Source of the DNA: Balamuthia mandrillaris | Lineage: Eukaryota; Discosea; Longamoebia; Balamuthiidae | Length of the DNA stretch: 64,000 nucleotides | Direction of reading: 5' to 3' | Assembly: GCA_031835245.1 (NCBI GenBank) | Contig: JAVKOQ010000046.1 | Location: forward strand, 124,001-188,000 | Part shown: positions 36,214 through 47,599 of the stretch, one piece after another | Position numbering within the stretch: position 1 is the stretch's first letter | Layout of the letters: the number at the start of each line of letters is the position of its first letter | Translations under genes and position numbers: made by a program | Notes under the pieces: generated by a model | Told to the model about the DNA's origin: nothing | The model's database searches: none | What the model saw: only the letters and a program-made list of their open reading frames with translations

Positions 36214-37276
36214 TCACAGCCGGGCACGCTCTTTGGTTGGGCTGGCCGCTTGATCTCCTACGCTTTCAGCTGATGCTGCTTTCCTATTTACTACAGGGAA
36301 GCGCATTTCCAGTATTCCTTCCACGCCGGCAGTAACCACTTGTCCTGCTTTTAAAGGGCCAACACCGGAGGGCGTTCCTGATCGTTGGTTGGTGCAGTTA
36401 GCAACCAAGTATCAATTCGCTGTGGAAACCATCTTCTCTCGTTCTTCTGTTGCTGTTTCCATAAGTCTCCGTGAGGAGGATGCATGCATACCTGTTAGAA
36501 TGAGGTCTCCAACGTCCAAGGTCATTATGGAGCTAATGTATTGAATCAAGGTTGGAACGCTATGCCACCACAGTCAGTAGGCAGTGGTAAGGTAATGGCA
36601 GAGGAAAGGGACGCTACCTGAAAATCATTTGGTTTGTGTTGCCCCTTTGTCGTTCAATGCCATCAACCTTGAGCCAAAGGGTGGTGTTGGTGGCGGCTGA
36701 GGGGAGGGCTGACTTGGGAATGAATGGGCTTATTGGACAAAACGTATCATAGCCCTTTGCTACAGTCCACGGAGTACCTTTCTTTTTCGCTTCGGCTTGC
36801 AGGTCTCTGCATGTGAGATCAAGGGCCAGAGCATAGCCTAAAAATATAAAACAGCACACAGGTAGTGTATGGTGGGGGCTTCACCAACATCATCATGAAA
36901 ATGTGGCTTTGAGTAGTACCTCCGACAAAATCCATCGCCTCTGTCTCCTTTATGTCTCTTCCCCTTTTACTGATGACTATACCAAGCTCCACTGTGAACG
37001 GACGGCAAGTCAGAAAGGAGAAGATGGGTGCAGACAGAGGGTGGAGTTGCCTTCATGGTGTACCTCCCCAGCGCCGAGGGGGAGCTCTATTGGGTTAGGT
37101 TCTAGCACGTAGCTGGAGGTTGGTTTTAAAAACAACAAGGGTTGTGCAGGTACTGCGTTTCCAAGTTCCAGGGCGTGCTCTGCATAGTTGCGGCCAACTG
37201 CCACTATCTTGCGACCCATCCCCCAAAATTGGGCGATGTTTACCCTGCTCCCGCTGATGCTCATCTCTTTCTTCAC
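36214..37276 (-). CDS. FAHD1: FAHD1-like acylpyruvase / fumarylacetoacetate hydrolase family
   Basis: Hydrolyses acylpyruvates and decarboxylates oxaloacetate in animals, in mitochondria. Motifs in order: FWGMGRKIVAVGRNYAEHAL, AQPLLFLKPTSSYVLEPNPI, EVHHE then VELGIVISKRGRDIKE (metal-binding HxE..E), AMDFVGGYALALDLTCRDLQ, KKKGTPWTVAKGYDTFCPIS, LWLKVDGIERQRGNTNQMIF, SVPTLIQYISSIMTLDVGD and LILTGTPSGVGPLKAGQVV. The match with the human enzyme extends over the full length. Exons: 37051-37276, 36920-36991, 36618-36837, then two more. Intron 1 has a GC donor. There is no obvious N-terminal presequence. Stop codon 36214-36216. Confidence 0.92.
36992..37050 (-). other. GC-AG intron
   Basis: On the sense strand exon 1 ends CATGAAG and continues GCAACTCC; the acceptor is GTTCACAG. 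Splicing gives HHE-VELG in frame, exactly where FAHD1 proteins have HHELELG. Length 59 nt. Confidence 0.8.
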
Positions 37277-38160
37277 GCCGCCGCAGAGAGAAGAATGCCA
37301 GCAACTCTCTCACAACAGGGGGTCCGAGCGAGATGCCCTTGAGGCCAAAAAAAAAGCCAAGTTATTCAACTCGAACCCTCAACTGAAAACTATCCCCCCC
37401 AGAGGCCCATGGATTTGTGAAGGCATGCCAAATGTTCATTCAACACTTCTACCCAAAGGGGTTACACTAAGTAGCTTACTTAATGGTGCTATGTAGAGAA
37501 GTGCCGCTGGCCATGAGATGAAGCAGAAAGGATACGTCTCTCTTCGTTCTCGCACACCTACTCGCGAGAACGTCAAGACAACCGTGCTCTCATGGCGGAG
37601 GATTATCCGATCCCGCTACAAAGCTTCCTTGGACGAGCTACACCACGTTATAGCAAGAGGCTTTCCGGACCACATCTCCACGAATTAGTCTTTTGGGCCA
37701 ATGAGCATGTTTCCCGCCAAAACAACCCTTCCTTCTCCCACGTCTGTGAAGGCAAAGTGGTGGTCAATCACTACATTTTTACATGATGGAAAAAAAAATT
37801 GTTACCGACCGCTCACTAATGATTTCCTTTGTTTAAAACAGAACAGCATCACGAACCTCTGTGCGCCTCTTCCACAACGCTACTGGAAGCTGGCCTGAAT
37901 GGCAAGTTGCCCACAGTGCGGAAAACAGTTTACTACCTCTCACGGGTTGGCCACTTCGCTCTTCTTTTCCGAGTAGCAGTGGAAGTAGCAGAAGTAGTGG
38001 CGCGACCCCCTTCCTTGTGGAAAACGCCCCGGCAGCACCTCAGTCAAGGGCACATAAGTGTGGAAGGCCGCAGGCTGCACCCGCCCAGCCCTTTTGGAAC
38101 CAGTTTTCCAGCAAAATCGGGAGAAGCTTGATACGCCCGGAAGCCTTGTCCCTGGAAGAA
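37277..38160. other. Unassigned stretch upstream of the Fanzor fragment
   Basis: About 880 bp. On the plus strand, 37530-37690 reads an open basic peptide (KGYVSLRSRTPTRENVKTTV, then SWRRIIRSRYKASLDELHHV) and 37850-38220 is open and Ser/Pro-rich, possibly joined by an intron ending at 37840. These could be 5' exons of the Fanzor gene, but I recognise no domain. Confidence 0.3.
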
Positions 38161-38233
38161 ACCTTTGTCCGTGGTTCAGGATGGTTCACCGCCTGCAAGC
38201 ACATTTCTAACGGAGAAAAGGTGTTGGAGGAGG

Positions 38234-38570
<337 letters not shown>

Positions 38571-38667
38571 CAAAAGGCTTGTTAGGCCTCATCGAGGGAC
38601 TTCGTTCCGTCTCGCCCAGCCGTACAGCTCACCAAAAAAGGCAAGAACGGAGAGGAGAACCGGTAGT

Positions 38668-38862
38668 GGGGCGATTGGAGAAGATCCGCCTTTATCCGCG
38701 CTTGGAACAAAAGAAGACGCTGGCCAAGTGGTTCGGCACAGTACGATGGACCTACAACAAGGCCGTGGAGTTCCATCATGAACATAAAGGAATGCCTCTT
38801 AAGGAGATGAAGTTACAAGTCAGGGAGAAATTCCTGAACAAGCAATTTCAATAGAGAGGACA
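38668..38862 (+). pseudogene. Fanzor (eukaryotic TnpB/OrfB-like nuclease), N-terminal fragment
   Basis: Reads EKIRLYPRLEQKKTLAKWFG then TVRWTYNKAVEFHHEHKG, the N-terminal helix-turn-helix block of IS605 OrfB/TnpB and its eukaryotic relatives, the RNA-guided Fanzor nucleases. The frame stays open upstream through the purine repeat and closes at a TAG (38852-38854). Coding similarity ends at GAGGACA (38856-38862); beyond that base the sequence is gypsy reverse transcriptase. The rest of the gene is found on the opposite strand at 44163-44625. Confidence is for the family; the copy is broken. Confidence 0.75.
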
Positions 38863-41060
38863 AGAGCCTTGCGTGGGTGTTTGACCAAGCATGTGGATAT
38901 TGGCACTTCTTAATGGAGGAGCATACCACAAATATGTGTGCCTTCATTACGAAATCCAGTCAGTTTGAGCCTGTGATTATATTCAGACCTACTAACACTC
39001 CAGCTACATTCCAACAAGGAATGGACAAGATCTTCAGTGAATTCCAGAAATTTTCTTGGTGTCACATCAACAACCTCATCGTTTTTTCTTAGACATTTGA
39101 GGACCACCTTGTTCATTTACACAAGGTCTTTGAGCATCTCCATGAGTATCGACTCTATGTGAAGGTCAACAAATGCGCCTTCATGAAGGAGACAATGGAG
39201 TTCCTTGGAACACTATGAAGATGTGAGCCTAGATGCATGCCACAGAGAAGTAGAGGAAGGAACACACTTGTGGATTAATCTATCAATGTAATGAGTAGCA
39301 CAGTCAATGATATCCAGCAAGACAGCAGCAATGAAATATTGCACAGCAGCAGAAACCTCATCTTGATGCCAAAAGGAGCTTCAATGGCTGCACCTGCCTT
39401 GATCCTCATGCTCTCAAGGTCCTCTTCTTTTCCATCCCTGCAGTGCTTTCTGTTGTAGAGAATGTTCTTGGCTTCAAAGTTACTAGCTTCCTTTGTTGAG
39501 AACACATGGTGTCTAGCGACAGAATTAGTCCTGTGCAGAGCAAGGTCAAGGTGGTGCAAGATTGCCCTTGCCACACCACCAGGAAGCAACTGCAAAGCTT
39601 CCTTGGACTTGCAAACTACTATCACAAAGTTCATCCATCATCTCGCTGAGATGGTGAAGCCCCTCACCAACCTTACAAGCAAACAAAGTTCATGTGGAGC
39701 AACAAGCAGGAACAGGCTTTCCAAGGGATAAAGGAGGCTCTAATCAGTTCTCCTGTCCTTGCCTATCCAATGCTGAAAAGGACTTTTGGATCTGCTGTGA
39801 TGCCAGGGATTATGCCATCAGGGAAACTCTGGAGCAGAAAGGAGAGGATGGGCTGTACCATGTTGTAGCCTACAGTAGCAAGAAGCTTTTTGGTCTGCAG
39901 CTCAACTGGAGTGCTATGGAGAAGGAGGCTTACACCATTTTCTGACAGCCAGTCAGACAATGAAGACAACCGTGGGATACAGTCACAAGAAAATGGCTCC
40001 CCGCAGGTTTTACCAGATATGGAGTTGGATTCCGACTCATGGCTTGAGCTGCTGCATAATGACAATGAATTTTCATGGATCATTGAAGCCATTGAAGGCA
40101 ATGAGGAGGCATGTCAATGTAAGACACCTCATCAGTTGGTGCTCATGGAGCAGTGCTTCCTCCAAGATGAACATCTTTTACATGCAATTTGGCCTGATAA
40201 AGCCAAGGTCAAACAAGCTACTGTCCAACAACTCGTGCCCAAGGAGCTTAGGAACAAGATACTTCATCAGTTCCACGATGTTCCAACAGGTGAGCATTTC
40301 GGCCTTACAAAGATGTACTCTCACCTCATCATGCAGTACTGGTGGCCTGGAATTCACAAAGATGTGAAACGTTGGGTCAAGGGCTGTGTAGAATGCCAGG
40401 AGGTGAACGCTCCACGGAAGAAAGCTGATGGGCCATTGGGTCACATCATTGCAAACAAGCCAGGCAAGTTGGTCTGCATGGACCTGATTGGTGAGTTGCC
40501 CTTGATGGGTGAAGGGTACTGATACGCCTTGGTCACCATCAATGCCTTCACACATTGGCTGGACATTCATTCATTGAAGACAAAACAAGCAAAGGAAGGC
40601 CTTACTTGAGATCTTTGCAAGCACAGACCTCCCAAAGGAGCTTCTGTCTGATCAAGGAAGAGAGTTCATTAACAAACTCAACAACGAGCTTTTGATTCTT
40701 CTTGGCATCAAGTGAAAATACACCACAGCAGAGCAACCCCAAGGAAACCACATAGTTGAATGATACAATTGCATCCTTAAGGAGCAGCTTCAAAAACTCA
40801 TGAACTCCAGGCAACAAGCCTGGAGTTCATACCTTCCAATGCTACTTTATTCTTATCACCACGCACTGCTGCCAGGATGACAATTTACCCCTTACGAGCT
40901 AATGTTTGGGGGGAAGTCCAAGAGTAGACAACACTCAAAAAGAGAAGACGGAGAAATGGCATGGCAAGCTGGAGGATTAGTTTAAGGTTGGCAACCTGGT
41001 TCTCATTCACTCCAAAGCTACATCAGTAGGCAAGTCAAAAAAACTTCAATGTAGTTGAAA
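38863..41060 (+). mobile_element. Ty3/gypsy pol fragment: RT C-part, RNase H, integrase (degenerate)
   Basis: Starts within reverse transcriptase: FDQACGYWHFLMEEHTT, FRPTNTPATFQQGMDKIF, and HINN where the catalytic YxDD is expected, so the enzyme is dead. It continues LHKVFEHLHEYRLYVKVNKC and FLGT. After a 287-bp insertion the connection domain resumes (TTRKQLQSFLGLANYYHK), then RNase H remnants (ICCDARDYAIRETLEQKG, VVAYSSKKLFGLQLNWSAME). Integrase begins with the H2C2 finger (YWWPGIHKDVKRWVKGCVEC) and the catalytic core start (GKLVCMDLIGELPLMGEGY), fading by about 41060. Stops and frameshifts occur throughout. Confidence 0.8.
39214..39500. repeat. 287-bp insertion in the gypsy pol fragment
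   Basis: The reverse-transcriptase frame breaks after EFLGT and similarity resumes at about 39501 with the connection-domain region. The break is flanked by the direct repeat AACAC (39209-39213 and 39501-39505), as for a 5-bp target duplication. I see no convincing terminal repeats, so the class is unknown. Confidence 0.45.
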
Positions 41061-44000
41061 AGGAGGACCCTACAAGATTATTGAAATCTGTTCTTTGCAG
41101 ACAATCAAGGTGCAGAATACTGCTGGTCCTGAAACGGATAACTCTTTCTTCTTTAGTGTGCTTTTCAACTATAAATAAATACTTTCTTGAGAACAAGAAG
41201 AGAACATACTTATACATAAACACATTTGTTTCCTTCTCTTTCATCATATGTTTGGCTTTCCTTTTTCTCATGGTTTCTTTATTCATTCTATGCTCAACAT
41301 AACCATTATTCTTTTTTCTCTTTCATATTATATATAAAAACAACTTTCAAATGTTGTGTTTTGGTTGCCTTATAGTTGAAGGGTGTCCAAAAAGTTGTGA
41401 CTATTTCAATTTTTTTAAGGAGAGAAAAAGTAAAATAGAGAGTGATTGTGAAGAAGCAATATTAGCAAGTACAAGCAGTACACACACCTTCAAACCTCAC
41501 TTGAGAAAATCACCTCCCAAGGTAGCAAAGCAATTCGCTTGAAGATTTGCTAATCCCTTGTATATGTTTCTTTCTTTCATTCTAATAAAGTTCATTTATC
41601 TCTAGCCATACTGATAACAGCTCATCTAATAACTTAGATCTCACTGAAGTCATTGTGTGAAGCATGCAGAAGCAATCATTTGCATCCCCTACACAGAGAA
41701 AATATGGCTTGCAAGCAACCGTAGAGGAACTGATCTGCCAGGTGGGCCTGAAACTCTTACTAGCACTGGGGTTTCAGGCCCACTTCACAGGAAATAACAA
41801 GCTCAACATGTGTAGCTGGCAAGGTAAAAGGGTCTGAGGGACCTTGGGTAGAAACCGGTTCCCCAATGAGGCAGCCCAGTGCAGCAGCAGATTCTGATCC
41901 AAAGAGGGCAATATGGTTCAGTGCAGAGGCCAAAAAGATAGGTTGTTCAGGGTGGTTTGAATTGTGTGTAGTGACAGCATTTTCCTGGGCACTAGTCCAA
42001 CCTGCTGTACAGATGATGACCTGCACATAAGAGATTGGGTGTGGTGTAGTAGCACAGAATGCTCGCTAGCTGCACAATAATGCTGCTTTTTCTGAGTTAT
42101 GGCCCTCAAGGAATTTATCAATACCTAAGAATGTAAAAAGCAATAAGAGTTTTTGTCACTACCCAAAACTCAGTCTTTTGCTGTACTGTTATGAGGCAAA
42201 GTTGCTCATCAGAAGCAAAGAAAGCAGCATCGAGCAGCACAAGACCATTACATGGTTGCATGACTTTCAAGAAATCCTTGTTACTAAAGAATTCCAAAGC
42301 AGCCAATTGGAGATCATCAAGTGAGGTAGAGCATTTAGCCAATATTCTGAAGTCACCAACAGCAAGCTGATCCACCATTCCACATCCCCAATCACTCAGC
42401 AAATCTGCCAATGCCTTGTTTTAGTAATGAAGAACTTGATTAATGACAGCATATTCAGCATTGTTTCCATAACTGGTGCCCATTGCTCACTTGATACAGT
42501 GGGTGATGAAATGATCACAGACAAAGTAGGCATTTTTTAGCTCTCATTGGCAACCAAATCCGATAAGTCTGCAGAACCTTGGCAATAGATATTGCCACTG
42601 CATAGACGATAACAGAAAAGCAAAAAGAGGTGAAGCTCCTGGCTAGAGACTGGTAAGGCCAGGTTGCTTATGCATAATGGTTCACTTTGGTGGAGTAGAC
42701 ACTGAAAGCCACAATCTAACACCTGCTCATAAAGCTCTTGTTGGGCTTTAAAGTGGATATGCTTGACAATTTTGTGTAGGGGTTGTTTAACTTGTCATGG
42801 ATAGTGTATAACATTGTACTCTCGCATGAAGCAGTTAAAAAAGAACCCAGGTCGCCTGCACCAACATTGAAGAGTTTCTTGCACTTTTATAAGGTCTGTT
42901 TCTGACTCTCCAAGGTCATTCATCAACGGTTCCCAAATGGAAAAAAAGGTAGAAGCAAAAATGGCAGTTTGATGGGGTAGGTGAATCAAGTATTCTTGGA
43001 GGACCCACTGTATGCCCAAGAAAAGCGTGGTGTAATTCTTGTAAGGATAAGAATCAGGCCTCATCTTAAAGCCTCATTCATAACATTGCCACTCTAACAC
43101 ATCATTGGGATGCTGCTCCTTGTAATCCAAATGGAAGAGCAAACCAACAGCTTCATGAGGTCGCTTCAACAGCACATGACACTCATCTATCGCTAGGGTT
43201 GGGCTATTTAACTGTAAAGAGAGCTCTGCATGTTGTTGGAGGATAATGAATATTTCTCCGGATCAGTGTTTAGCATTTTGTTGACCTCAGATACAAAGAT
43301 GTTGTGGATGTATTTTCTTCCACAAAGAAGCATTGAAATGGTCTACCTCCTCTCCAATTGTGATCAGCTCTTGTGGATCAGCACTAAATAACTTATCTAC
43401 TTTGAAGTGTTCTAAAATAAGAGGGCCATGGAGTTAATGGCCTGCACAAGTGAGAGGTAGCAGGAGCATATTCACATGGTGGTGTTACAAGATAAGTACC
43501 TTTGTAGTCTAAGGTATAGTTCAAATGAGCGAGGAAGAAGAGGTGAATAAAGTTAAAAACTCAGCAGTTGTGTAGCTGCCACTCTGCAAACGTGATTTGG
43601 GGTTTGATGTGCTCTGCTTCCCAAATTACATACTGTTGCAAGGCTCGCCAGACATCATTGGAGTTGTCCAGCCAGATCAACAAAAGTGAAGCCTTTTTTA
43701 GAGAGTTAAACTTGTGCTCACTTTTTCTAAAGTGCATACCTACCATGGTAGCCTGCACTAGACCCAAACAGGACAGTTATTGCTGTGTGGAACAGGTCTT
43801 GATTTTTTTGAGCTCAGTGTAGGGGTTCGCAACTACTTCTTCCCCAAAGTACCACCTTGAGAATTGTGTCTGCTTTTTGCAAACCTTTGTGGCCAAGGCA
43901 TGAATTCCATCCAAGTCAGGCTTCCTATTTTCATTCAGTCTTTTAGTCAAGAGTGAAGACCTTGAAGAAATATGTAAGACTTGGAGGAAAGATGGAGGAG

Positions 44001-44162
44001 CAAAACTTACATCATTGCTGTTTGACATACTTCTGATTCACTCAGCATATCTAGAGAGGGGAAGATAGCCTTTTTCTTTTTGTTTCCGTCTCCATTTGCT
44101 CCTCTGCTTCTTCCTCCTGTTCTGTCTGTTTGTACAGAATGCAGCCAAAAGACCATATTTTA
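41061..44162 (-). other. AT-rich decayed mobile-element sequence, unrecognised
   Basis: About 3.1 kb. 41061-41640 is A/T-rich and may hold LTR or leader sequence. From 44030 down to 41760 the minus strand carries a chain of open segments (83, 68, 89, 61, 97 and 88 residues) in shifting frames, e.g. KPDLDGIHALATKVCKKQTQ, CISNLALPVSSQELHLFLLF and LVLLDAAFFASDEQLCLI. This pattern suggests one long protein gene destroyed by stops and indels. I see no catalytic motif that names the family. Confidence 0.4.
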
Positions 44163-44625
44163 TTAAAATCTAATGAGCATAAACTCTGACAGAAGGATGA
44201 CAGAGAAGTTCCTGACCAACCAAGACACAAGCTTCTTGTGGAGATCATCCACCAGGTTGTAGAGAGGATCCTCTGGCGAAGCCAAGCAGTGGCCCTTCAG
44301 AGACGGCACCATTGTCTGTGGTTGCCCTTGGTGCCCTTACTCTGCATGCAACTCAGGCGGTGGCACAGCTTGCCTATCTCGTTGATGTCCACTTTGCCCC
44401 ACTCAGTGACCTCCCTGCAGCTGTTGTAGGTGGTCATGAATGTGCGCACTCCTGGATCCAAGGCAATGATGCCTGCCTTTCTCCTTTGGTGCTCACGGGC
44501 TTGGCTCTTGCCCATGAGCTTCAAAGGCAGAGGTAGTAATGGCCCAGTCGAGTGTCTTTTACCAGATGAATGGCATAGAGCACCCCTGATGGAACTTTGT
44601 AGTTCTTGTCCCTCACTTTGATTCG
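44163..44625 (-). pseudogene. Fanzor (TnpB-like nuclease), central RuvC fragment
   Basis: Reads TRIKVRDKNYKVPSGVLY, AIHLVKDTRLGHYYLCL, then after a frameshift GIIALDPGVRTFMTTYNS (RuvC-I with the catalytic Asp), EVTEWGKVDINEIGKLCHRL, and after another frameshift LYNLVDDLHKKLVSWLVRNF and SVILLSEF (RuvC-II with the catalytic Glu), stopping at 44163-44165. The RuvC-III/zinc-finger end is not found. The sequence begins immediately after GAGGACA at 44626-44632 (read on the minus strand), where gypsy sequence stops. It complements the fragment at 38668-38862. Confidence 0.78.
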
Positions 44626-46389
44626 TGTCCTCAACGTTTAGCATAGGAGAGGAGTCCTTCACTGTCCATTTGTTTAACTCTCTGTAATTGATACAGACTA
44701 GTGGTTTTCGGTCCTTCTTGATGACAATGATTACTAGGTGGGCCCATTCACTGACAAATTTGTGAATGATGCCCATGAGCAGCATATCATCCATGGCAGC
44801 ATTGATGGTCTCCTGAACCTCGATGCTGACCTTGTGAGGTTTTACACAGTATAATCCGTTAGGATTTATCTTGTGGAAAGGAAGTTTAACCCCTCCTGGT
44901 ATGATAAGGCCGGTAGGGGAACAACCTAACAGATACCAACTCAATGGGTGTAGGGAAAAGACTCTTAATAAAATGAAAGAAAGAGATGTATATACAAGGA
45001 GAGAGGGATAGGTATTATGGGAGAGCGGTATAACACTGGCTTGTAGCAGAAAATGTCCTTGAATTCAAGGGCCAGCTCTAGAAGCCATGCTTTCTGCCTG
45101 ATATCCAGGTCCACATCATTCAGGAGCTTTCTCAACCCTGTCATTACCTCTTCCTTGGTGGGAAGCTCCATTGGGTAGATGATGTCCATGATGTCTTGGG
45201 TCTCCTTTGTGACTAAGGTGCACACTCAGTTGTCATCAGAGTCACAAGACAAACCTTAACCAGTGTCCTTCTTCTTGCTTTGGTCAACACATTTCTTTTC
45301 TGAGCACTCTCTTGTCCAGTGCTCTCTTGACTTGCAGTTGTAGCAAAAGGTCACTTTTTCCTCTGGTCATTGCCAAAACTACTGTCGTTGTTGTTCTTCT
45401 CCTGCCTTGAGCTCTTTGACCAGTGGTCCAAGCTCCTCTTTGCATGTTTTCGTCCTTCCCAGTCTCTAGCAAGGTTCAGGGCATCAGCCATATTAGTGAT
45501 GTCTTCCTGCTGAAGGAAATTCTCCTTCAGGTTTGGAACAGCACCTGCAATGAACTTCTCCAAGACCTGAGTCTCACTGAAATCTGTGAGGAAAGCCTCT
45601 CACAGCACTGTATGTGCTCACAAGTTCCAGGCATCTACAAACTCATCAATGTTCATCTGGAGGTTTCCAAGCTTCATTATCTTAGCAGTTGCTTGGTCAC
45701 AATGCTGAAAGCAGTTGAGGAGCTGTGTTTTTGCCTCCATGGGAGTTAGTAGGACTCCACCTTTAGTTTGTTCTTGCTCAAGGAAGCGGCAAGCGACATC
45801 AGTATTGTCACAAAGTTGTCCTTCAAAGTGAAGGATATAGTCCTGATGACTCCAGCCAGCAGCAGTTGCATAGTGGTTAAATGAAGTCAAAAAGATGTTT
45901 GAGTCCTTGTTTGGCTTGCCATGGAAAATCGACAGTGTTTCTGCAATAAGCAGACTCTGCATTAGCCAATTATCGCCCAAGCTGTCACCAGTGTTGTGTT
46001 AAGCTGTATGTCATCATAAATCTTGACAGTGGGCTGTGAGATTAAATGCAGGTTTTCTCTTTTCCTTCTCCTTTTCTTCCTCTTCACTTAAGGATGAAGA
46101 GCTGGACCCAGAGCTGAGATCATCATCCTTATCTACAAGTTGGGCCTTATGAAGAGTTTGCAGTTGAGAGATTGCCTTGTTAAGAGCTGCTAAAGCTACA
46201 TTGTTGTACTCATTCACTTGTTTGATGTTGTTAGAGAGCTCATTAGCAAAAGTTTCCAACTTTGCATCAATATGATCAATACAGTCAAAAAAAAAGAAGG
46301 AAGCATCACTGGCTTGCTTGACCAAGAGCCTGTCATGGTCTGCTCGGCTTGCATGAAGCTCAGAGAGAGCCTGGTCTATGGCATCTAAT
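44626..46389 (-). mobile_element. Ty3/gypsy gag and 5' pol fragment (degenerate)
   Basis: Read on the minus strand, gag begins RLDAIDQALSELHASRADHD and continues with a Ser/Glu-rich stretch, a capsid-like helical region (IFHGKPNKDSNIFLTSFNHY) and a zinc knuckle of the CX2CX4HX4C type (CYNCKSREHWTREC, near 45300-45350). The pol segment follows (KAWLLELALEFKDIFCYKP), interrupted by a 95-nt intron-like insert (44940-45034), then GVKLPFHKINPNG, INAAMDDMLLMGIIHKFVSE and IKKDRKPLVCINYRELNKWT (reverse-transcriptase fingers). It ends at NVED, where Fanzor sequence takes over. Confidence 0.8.
44940..45034 (-). repeat. 95-nt intron-like repeat, copy 1 (inside gypsy pol)
   Basis: Starts GTTATACC and ends ATTGAG on the minus strand. 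Removing it as a GT-AG intron joins CYKP to VWYLLGCSPTGLIIPGG in frame and deletes an in-frame stop. It is nearly identical to copy 2 through the pyrimidine-rich part and the CTTTTCCCTAC near its 3' end. Confidence 0.6.
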
Positions 46390-46487
46390 CTGATCAGGGT
46401 AGGGAAAAGACCTTTAATAAAATGAAAGAAAGAAAGATATATATACAAGGAGAGATAGGGATAGGTATTATGGGAAAGTGGTATAAC
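46390..46487 (-). repeat. 98-nt intron-like repeat, copy 2 (at the start of gypsy gag)
   Basis: Starts GTTATACC and ends TGATCAG on the minus strand, directly before the gag frame. Same internal sequence as copy 1 (CCCATAATACCTATCCC, then CTTTCATTTTATTAA, then CTTTTCCCTAC). Confidence 0.6.
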
Positions 46488-47134
46488 AAGGTTTTTGACA
46501 GTTTTTAGTGACTTTTTTGTAATGGCTGTTTTTAATATGAATGGTTTTTAATGGCCAGCTTTTAGTGATCTGCACTAATAGCTAACCAAAAACTGTTGTA
46601 TTATCTCAATAAACATTGTTTTAGTAGAAGTTGGAAGTATGTTATACACAGGTCAAAAAGGTAGGACTTTTGATTGAAGCTAACATTGTTCCATTCTCCA
46701 TCCAAAATTGACAGTAGTACAACACAGGTAGTTTCACATTTCAAGCAAATTTTCTACTGAGATAAACAATGTAAAAGAAAAGAGACCCTACCCTCTACTA
46801 CTACAGAGCCCCTCTAAAGTCTCAAAGCCCTAGCTCTGCCAAGGGAGGAGCTCTGTAGTAAGATCTCAGTGAGATAGAGCTATAGCATAAGTAATGCCTA
46901 TTAGAGGGCCTTCAGGGCTTTAGCCCTTAATCCACTAAGAGAAGAGGGCCCTCACAAAGTGTTCATCTGCTTTTTCCAATACTTGATGGGCCTAAGCAAG
47001 CAACCCAGGAGTTTTCATCTTCATCTTGTCTATCCAACAGACAAGATAATAGCAATCATTGAAGGCATGGTCTAATAACTTTTCCACTTCACAGTAATCA
47101 TCTAAGACAGGAGGAGGCTTAAACAGATGTTCTA
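46488..47134. other. AT-rich non-coding stretch in the mobile-element island
   Basis: No open frame of note; T-rich imperfect repeats of TTTTTAGTGA/TTTTTAATGG at 46495-46570. It may be gypsy leader or LTR sequence. Confidence 0.4.
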
Positions 47135-47599
47135 CTAAGGAAGGGCTAGCTCTCTTGAAAAGAGAAGGAGGCACTCAGTCGGAAATAACAGAACCACTAG
47201 AACATTTGCACCAGCATTATTCCTTTTCTTGACAATAGAGAGACCGAGGTGCTTAGGAGCCTTCTTAGTACCAGAGTTGTGAAGCATGACTTTGTCACCT
47301 AGAGCAAACTCAGTAGATTGCTGAAGGCAATTGTAGAAAGAGGCTATCTTGTTTTTGTAATCATTTGTAGCTTTTTGAATAGCAGGCCAGACTAGGAAAC
47401 TGAGCTGGTCAATTTGGGAACAGCACCCAGAAGCAGAAATGGGATCTGAAGAGACTTGAGGGTAGTTATCAGGGAGAGTCACAGGTCTGCCAGAGAAAGC
47501 TTGAAGGGAGAAGACTTGCATTGTATAGTGGTACTCATTAACAGCAAACTGTATTACAAGAAGAAAGGTTGACGATGACATCAGCGGCAGAAAACTCAT
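47135..47599 (-). mobile_element. Ty3/gypsy integrase C-terminal fragment
   Basis: An open minus-strand frame reads FAVNEYHYTMQVFSLQAFSG, IQKATNDYKNKIASFYNCLQ and FALGDKVMLHNSGTKKAP. The GDKVML block preceded by a helical K/N-rich stretch is typical of the region after the integrase catalytic core. It lies beyond the gag start of the neighbouring fragment, so it comes from a second element or an older insertion. Confidence 0.6.
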
